This document shows, in pieces, positions 59,189-64,000 of a DNA stretch of 64,000 nucleotides. The translations under genes were made by a program, and so were the position numbers. This stretch comes from Bacillota bacterium. GTDB lineage: Bacteria; Bacillota; Clostridia; Oscillospirales; Acutalibacteraceae. Under the pieces are notes generated by a model, which saw only the letters and a program-made list of their open reading frames with translations, made no database searches and had not been told where the DNA came from. Within the stretch, counting starts at the first letter, position 1. Every line of letters starts with the position of its first letter. The stretch lies in the NCBI GenBank assembly GCA_023458755.1, contig JAEWYE010000058.1:62001-126000 (forward strand), read 5' to 3'.

Positions 59189-61027
59189 TTATTCGTTAAT
59201 AATATACGGAATGGATATGACCGCCACGTTTCTCCGATTTAAGAGCGCGGATCTTAAGAATACGGAGGTCTGATTGTGCAGCGCGCGGTGCCACCATTTT
59301 GGAATGATAAATTGAGGCAGCACAACCGTTAGCATTTCGTGTTTTCCCAAAGTGGCTTCAATTTTATCAATATGCGCAAGCAGCATTTCATTTATATTGC
59401 GGTAAGGCGCTTCCTCAATAATGAGTGGAATGTTAATACCTAGCTGATGGTATTGCTCTACCAAACGCTCCGTTACCTTCGGTTTGGTGCTTATGTGATA
59501 CAGCTCGATGGGCTGACCGGTTGCCAGTGCGTAATTCAGCGCCTTGATAAAGGATTTATTTACGCTTTGAATCGGTAGGATGATACGGTTATGAACCTGC
59601 TCTTTTATAATGAGTTCGCTGACATCCTGTTCGATTGCCAAATTGTTTCGAACCTTGGTGTAGTGATTCCTAACCCGGCTCATAAACAGCACCAAAAGCG
59701 GAATGCAGATCAGCACGACCCAGGCACCCAACAAAAACTTGGTAGCGGCAATGATGATACAGGTGATTCCGGTCACAACAGCGCCGATTCCGTTGATGAC
59801 AGCTTTGTGTTTCCAGTTCCCCTGCTTGGATTTCATCCATTTATGGAACATGCCGTATTGCGACAGGGTGAAAGACAGGAAAACACCGACCGCGTACAGC
59901 GGTATCAGGTGGTGCGTGGTGGCTCCGAACACAATGACCAGTGCGGAGGAAAGAATACAGAGAAGAATAATACCATAAGAAAAGCTCAAGCGGGTTCCTC
60001 TGGTGGAAAGCTGTCTGGGCACGAATCCGTCTTTGGCCAAAATAGAAAGCAGCAGCGGCAAATCCGCATAGGAAGTATTGGCTGCCATAATCAAAATAAT
60101 AGCTGTCGTTGCCTGCACGGCATAGAACATAAAGCTGTTTGCACCGAAAATTTGCGTTGCAATTTGCGCCACAACGGTAACATTATCCTGCGGAGTTACT
60201 TTATAAATGCTGGCTAAGAAGGAAACGCCACCAAATATCAGCAGGATAATCAATGCAAGAAGAGCAAGAACTTTCTTTGCATTTTTCTGTCTTGGCTTCT
60301 GAAAATTCGGAATACCGTTACTGACTGCTTCTACGCCGGTTAATGCGGTGCATCCGGCTGAAAATGCTCTCAAAAACAAAATCAAAGTCAAATCTTCAAT
60401 TGGCTGTTTGAGTGTGGCCGGTGCGGGAGGAATCTGACCGAGTACCACCACTTTAAAAATGCCGGTGGCAATCATAATAAGGATACATAAAATGAACAAA
60501 TAGGTCGGAATACCGAACAGACGGGAGGAGTCGCGCATTCCTCTTAAATTGCCCAAGGTTAAAAGTAAAATGAAGAATAACGTAATGGCAACTTTATATG
60601 GCAGAAGTTCCGGAATAGCCGAAGTAATGGCCGCCGTGCCTGCACTGGTACTGACGGCGACGGTTAAGATGTAGTCGATGGTTAACGAGGCTGCGGCAAT
60701 CAGACCCGGTATCCGTCCCAAATTATCGCTGGCAACGATATAGGAGCCGCCGCCGCTTGGGTAGTTGTCAATGGTTTGACGGTAGGAAAATACCAATATC
60801 AGCAGCAGGGCGACGATTGCCAGCGATGCACCCATCAGGGGTTTAAAAGCGGCGATTCCCAATACGGGAACCAAAACCATTAAGATTTCTTCACCCGCAT
60901 AAGCAACGGATGAAATTGCGTCACTGGATAAAACCGGCAGACCCCATAAAACACTGAATTTTTCGGCATCTAATTCATTGGACCTTAAGGCTTTTCCGAT
61001 AAAGATGGATTTCAATTTTTTATACAT
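59189..61027 (-). CDS. kimA: KimA-like potassium importer (APC superfamily)
   Basis: The 612-residue protein has about twelve helices in the first 440 residues and a cytoplasmic C-terminal domain. LPVLSSDAISSVAYAGEEIL at the N-terminus and YPSGGGSYIVASDNLG around residue 90 match KimA (formerly YdaO) of Bacillus, and the length agrees. KimA is a high-affinity proton-coupled K+ importer controlled by c-di-AMP. No c-di-AMP riboswitch was recognised in the short leader here, so control may be only at the protein level. An amino-acid permease of the same superfamily is the alternative. Confidence 0.82.
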   Translation of the reverse strand: MYKKLKSIFIGKALRSNELDAEKFSVLWGLPVLSSDAISSVAYAGEEILMVLVPVLGIAAFKPLMGASLAIVALLLILVFSYRQTIDNYPSGGGSYIVASDNLGRIPGLIAAASLTIDYILTVAVSTSAGTAAITSAIPELLPYKVAITLFFILLLTLGNLRGMRDSSRLFGIPTYLFILCILIMIATGIFKVVVLGQIPPAPATLKQPIEDLTLILFLRAFSAGCTALTGVEAVSNGIPNFQKPRQKNAKKVLALLALIILLIFGGVSFLASIYKVTPQDNVTVVAQIATQIFGANSFMFYAVQATTAIILIMAANTSYADLPLLLSILAKDGFVPRQLSTRGTRLSFSYGIILLCILSSALVIVFGATTHHLIPLYAVGVFLSFTLSQYGMFHKWMKSKQGNWKHKAVINGIGAVVTGITCIIIAATKFLLGAWVVLICIPLLVLFMSRVRNHYTKVRNNLAIEQDVSELIIKEQVHNRIILPIQSVNKSFIKALNYALATGQPIELYHISTKPKVTERLVEQYHQLGINIPLIIEEAPYRNINEMLLAHIDKIEATLGKHEMLTVVLPQFIIPKWWHRALHNQTSVFLRSALLNRRNVAVISIPYIINE

Positions 61028-61103
61028 ATTTTACCGCACCTAAATTCTTCAACAAAGATATTTCTGCATCACACATTTACGAATAACAAACGAAACGTAT
61101 ATG

Positions 61104-61149
61104 CATGTAGATATACATGATATTTTATCTTTATTGGGAATTTTGTCAA
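61104..61149 (-). promoter_or_regulatory. Promoter of the KimA-like gene with a palindrome after the -10 box
   Basis: On the minus strand, TTGACA (61149-61144) and TAAAAT (61127-61122) are 16 bp apart. A CATGTA/TACATG inverted repeat with GATA spacer at about 61104-61119 follows, near the expected start point, and may be an operator. Confidence 0.6.
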
Positions 61150-61215
61150 GTGATAATAGTGACAACAAAGTATTAACAAACCGTTAAGATTTCAATCATT
61201 TTTATAAAGGCCCTA

Positions 61216-62127
61216 TTAATAGGCAATAACTTTTCCCACAATTTGCGACAAATTCTCGCAATGGTTTTCGTCTAAGTAGCGGTTGAGACCGTCCAAAATT
61301 TCAACAGGGGCATAGGGATTGGTGAAAAACGCAGTTCCAATCTGCAGAGCGGATGCTCCGGCGAGCAGAAGTTCTACCGCGTCCTGCCATTTTGAAATGC
61401 CGCCCATTCCGATGATGGGGATTTTTACACGGTTTGCCGCCTGCCATACCATGCGAACGGCAATCGGCAGCAGGGCAGGGCCGGAAAGACCGCCGGTGTT
61501 GTTGTGAATAATCGGACGGCGGGTTTGAATATTGATGCGCATTCCGGTAAGGGTGTTAATCATGGAAAGCGCGTCCGCACCGCCGCTTTCTGCCGCCGCG
61601 GCAATCTCCGCAATGTCGGTGACATTCGGTGAAAGCTTGACCATGAGCGGCTTTTTACAGTATTTGCGCACCGCTGCCGTAATATTCTCCACTCCTGCGC
61701 AGCTTGTTCCGAACTGAACACCGCCCTGCTTTACGTTTGGGCAGGAGATGTTCATTTCAATCATATCAATGTCGGTGGCGGAAAGTTTTTCTGCCATTTG
61801 GCAGTATTCCTCCGGTGTGTTGCCTGCAATATTCGCGATAATTACCGTACCCTGCTGTTTAAGCCAGGGCAGGTCATGCTCAATAAAATAATCTACACCG
61901 GGATTTTGCAGTCCAACCGCATTCAGCATACCGCCCGGTGTTTCCGCAATGCGGGGAGGCGGATTGCCCGCGCGTTCTTTCAGGGTGATGCCTTTGCAGG
62001 AGATGCCACCGAGTGTGGAAAGCGGATAAAATTCCTTGTATTCGTGACCGAACCCGAATGTGCCGGAGGCGGCAATCAGCGGATTCTGAAATTCCACTCC
62101 TGCAATCCTTACATGCATATCTGCCAT
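61216..62127 (-). CDS. pyrD: Dihydroorotate dehydrogenase B, catalytic subunit
   Basis: This 303-residue FMN-binding TIM barrel oxidises dihydroorotate to orotate. AASGTFGFGHEY binds FMN, NISCPNVKQGGV is the class 1 loop with the catalytic Cys, and MVKLSPNVTD and IGMGGISKWQDA form the phosphate site. Class 1B enzymes pass electrons to PyrK and NAD; the pyrK gene is directly upstream (19 bp). AAAGGA lies 8 bases before the ATG at 62127. Confidence 0.96.
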   Translation of the reverse strand: MADMHVRIAGVEFQNPLIAASGTFGFGHEYKEFYPLSTLGGISCKGITLKERAGNPPPRIAETPGGMLNAVGLQNPGVDYFIEHDLPWLKQQGTVIIANIAGNTPEEYCQMAEKLSATDIDMIEMNISCPNVKQGGVQFGTSCAGVENITAAVRKYCKKPLMVKLSPNVTDIAEIAAAAESGGADALSMINTLTGMRINIQTRRPIIHNNTGGLSGPALLPIAVRMVWQAANRVKIPIIGMGGISKWQDAVELLLAGASALQIGTAFFTNPYAPVEILDGLNRYLDENHCENLSQIVGKVIAY

Positions 62128-62146
62128 TGTTTTTTTCCTTTCCGCT

Positions 62147-62914
62147 TTAGCGTTCCCAAACGATATCATTTAAATCAAATACCGGTCCGTCCTTGCACAC
62201 ATGACCGTAATATTCTGTTCCATCCGCATGCCTTAATTTGCAGGCACAGCCAAGGCAGGCACCGACTCCGCATGCCATACGTTCTTCCAGTGAAATCTGG
62301 CAGGGAATTTGCCGCTGCTGTGCCACCTTGCTGACTGCTTTCAGCATAGGGGTAGGTCCGCAGGCATAAATGATACTTGCTTCAACGCCTTCCATACAGT
62401 CGGTAACAAGGCCGTGATGCCCCAGACTTCCGTCATCCGTGGCTACAAATACGCGGCAGCCGGCACGCGCAAAATCCACCTCTAAAATGGCGGCATCAGC
62501 CGTGCGGAATCCCAGAATGACCGTGGCATTTCTGCCGTATGCTTTCGCGGCGTTCAAAAGGGGCGGTACCCCGATTCCTCCGCCGACGAACAGCGCGGGC
62601 TGTTCGGTATCGCCCAGCGTAAATCCGTGGCCGAGCGGTGCCAGAATATTTAAATCGTCTCCGGCATCGAACTTCGACAGTTGATCGGTGCCTTCCCCGC
62701 GGATTTGGAACACGAAACGCAGGGTCCCCGCTTCTTTGTTTATATCACAAATCGAAATGGGGCGGCGCAGGGTTTTGCCCGGCACCAAAATGTGTGCGAA
62801 CTGCCCGGGCTGTGCTGTTTTTGCAAACTCTTCGGCATCCACCAGCATATCAAATATGCCGGGAGCAATTTCAAGCTTTCGGAGAATTTTGCATACTTTC
62901 ACATCGTATTTCAT
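62147..62914 (-). CDS. pyrK: Dihydroorotate dehydrogenase B, electron-transfer subunit
   Basis: The 255-residue protein has an FAD-binding barrel (RRPISICDIN), an NAD-binding fold (FVGGGIGVPPLL, YACGPTPML) and a C-terminal 2Fe-2S site (ACGVGACLGCACK with a fourth Cys in GHVCKDGP). It joins PyrD to NAD. It begins 4 bp after pyrF in the same operon. Confidence 0.96.
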   Translation of the reverse strand: MKYDVKVCKILRKLEIAPGIFDMLVDAEEFAKTAQPGQFAHILVPGKTLRRPISICDINKEAGTLRFVFQIRGEGTDQLSKFDAGDDLNILAPLGHGFTLGDTEQPALFVGGGIGVPPLLNAAKAYGRNATVILGFRTADAAILEVDFARAGCRVFVATDDGSLGHHGLVTDCMEGVEASIIYACGPTPMLKAVSKVAQQRQIPCQISLEERMACGVGACLGCACKLRHADGTEYYGHVCKDGPVFDLNDIVWER

Positions 62915-62918
62915 GGAA

Positions 62919-63848
62919 TCAACCTATCTTTCCGATTTTCGCTGTAATCTGGTCACGCATACGAACGGCTTCCCTTGCCGCCGCCGCCGCGTAATCCGGT
63001 TCGGCACAAGCTTCTTTTTGCCATGCACACATTATTCCGCGCGAAGAATTAATAACCGCACCAAGTCCGTGCCGGTCAAATGCCGGTGCAACATCGTCTG
63101 CCGCGCCGCCCTGCGCACCGTAACCGGGTACTAAAAAGAAGGTATGCGGCAATGCTTTGCGAAGCTCGTCCAACTGTGCGGGATAAGTTGCGCCTACCAC
63201 GGCACCCACGCCGGAGTACCCGTATTTGCCCATTAAATCTGCACCCCACTGTTCGCACATCTGCCCCAAAGTGGCGTAAACGGTTTTGCCGCTTTCCAAC
63301 ACCTGATTCTGTAATTCACCGGAGGATGGATTGGAGGTTTTGGCAAGTACAAAAATTCCTTTGTCTTCCTTTTTGCAGATATCCAAAAGAGGAGTGATTC
63401 CGTCGGAACCCAAATAGCCGTTTACGGTGAGTGCGTCCCCACCGAACGGAGTACATACATCACCTTCCACTTCCACTGTACCGAGGTGCGCGGCGGCATA
63501 TGCCTGCATGGTGGTTCCAATATCGTTGCGCTTGCCGTCGGTAATCACAAACATCCCTTTTTGTTTCGCGTAGGCAATGGTATCGTGCAGTGCCTTTACG
63601 CCCTGCCAGCCGTACATTTCGTAGTATGCGCACTGTGGCTTGACCGCGGGTACAATGCCGCACAAAGCATCAATCAGCCCTTTGTTGAATTCGAAAAGAG
63701 CGGCGGCAGCACCGTCCAGATTTTTTCCGTACTGCTGGTATGCTTTTTCCTTTATGAAATTCGGAATGTAGCTGAGCTTGGGGTCAAGCCCCGCTACAGT
63801 TGGGTTCTGCCTGCTGATAATACCTTCAATTAACCGGTCTAATGACAT
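62919..63848 (-). CDS. pyrF: Orotidine 5'-phosphate decarboxylase (type 2)
   Basis: The 309-residue TIM barrel makes UMP from OMP. TVAGLDPKLSYIP opens the long-form family; ITDGKRNDIGTTMQAYA supplies the catalytic Asp-Lys-Asp array; LVPGYGAQGG and INSSRGIMCAW bind the phosphate. GGAGG lies 7 bases before the ATG at 63848; the in-frame start at 63881 has none. It heads the pyrF-pyrK-pyrD operon. The remaining 152 bp to the window edge are AT-rich, with no gene recognised. Confidence 0.96.
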   Translation of the reverse strand: MSLDRLIEGIISRQNPTVAGLDPKLSYIPNFIKEKAYQQYGKNLDGAAAALFEFNKGLIDALCGIVPAVKPQCAYYEMYGWQGVKALHDTIAYAKQKGMFVITDGKRNDIGTTMQAYAAAHLGTVEVEGDVCTPFGGDALTVNGYLGSDGITPLLDICKKEDKGIFVLAKTSNPSSGELQNQVLESGKTVYATLGQMCEQWGADLMGKYGYSGVGAVVGATYPAQLDELRKALPHTFFLVPGYGAQGGAADDVAPAFDRHGLGAVINSSRGIMCAWQKEACAEPDYAAAAAREAVRMRDQITAKIGKIG

Positions 63849-64000
63849 TTCATTTCCTCCAGAGTTTAATTTTTTGAACAAATTTGTAGGAACTTCATAA
63901 TATGCCTATTTAAAAACGAATAAGACTATTTTTAATCACCTATCGCTTATTTTTTGAATACGTAAATTAGATTGCCTTATTCTCACTGAAACACGTATCA

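Noticed and set aside
61028..61215. c-di-AMP (ydaO-type) riboswitch upstream of the KimA-like gene
   Set aside because: The leader is too short and I could not find the conserved pseudo-symmetric core; only a promoter and dyad are visible.

Overview
The window looks like chromosomal DNA of an anaerobic, low-to-moderate GC Clostridia, most likely of the Oscillospiraceae/Ruminococcaceae type. Evidence: strong AGGAGG-type ribosome sites, sigma-A promoters close to TTGACA/TATAAT, a superoxide-reductase, rubrerythrin and ferritin oxygen defence, a two-subunit ferredoxin-dependent 2-oxoacid oxidoreductase, a one-chain clostridial PurL and a class 1B PyrD/PyrK pair. The genus is not proven by anything here.

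Region 1 (1-5.5 kb): an alpha-glucan/oligosaccharide uptake operon. It holds the 3' part of a solute-binding protein, two MalF/MalG-type permeases and the amylomaltase MalQ, followed by a LacI-type regulator with its own promoter.

Region 2 (5.6-34 kb): a long, visibly AT-rich cell-surface polysaccharide locus, all on the + strand. It encodes two GT-C-like membrane proteins (DUF6056-like and DUF2142-like), a pyruvyl transferase, an F420-dehydrogenase-beta-like Fe-S protein, seven glycosyltransferases, two flippases, an O-antigen ligase/polymerase-like protein, the dTDP-L-rhamnose pathway (rmlA, rmlD, rmlB, rmlC), a repeat-bearing GH25 lysozyme, an LCP ligase, two initiating sugar-phosphate transferases and a VanZ protein. 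The expected scheme is priming on a lipid, assembly, flipping, and LCP attachment to peptidoglycan. Remnants of a second DUF6056-like gene lie in an intergenic gap.

Region 3 (34-40.8 kb): a beta-propeller lactonase; a NapH-like Fe-S membrane protein with two FMN-binding domains next to its likely flavin transferase ApbE; a YetF protein; an amidase-like protein; two small convergent paralogous proteins sharing one bidirectional terminator; and a YjgB-like lipoprotein.

Region 4 (41-47.5 kb): a six-gene minus-strand operon (dfx, korA, korB, rubrerythrin, ferritin, glutathione peroxidase), with a 29-bp palindrome just after its predicted promoter and a hairpin in its leader. It is divergent from an Nramp metal transporter.

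Region 5 (47.8-64 kb): tRNA-Val(GAC); a zinc ABC importer with a Zur-like box at its promoter; purL; alr; a ThyX-like protein without the usual RHR motif; SdpI-like, RuvX and histidine-phosphatase genes; a 52-residue Cys-rich protein; a KimA-like potassium transporter; and the pyrF-pyrK-pyrD operon.

No CRISPR array, intact transposon or prophage was seen. The least described items are the ThyX-like protein, the small Cys-rich protein, the paralogous small-protein pair, the in-cis double flavoprotein and the DUF6056 relics.
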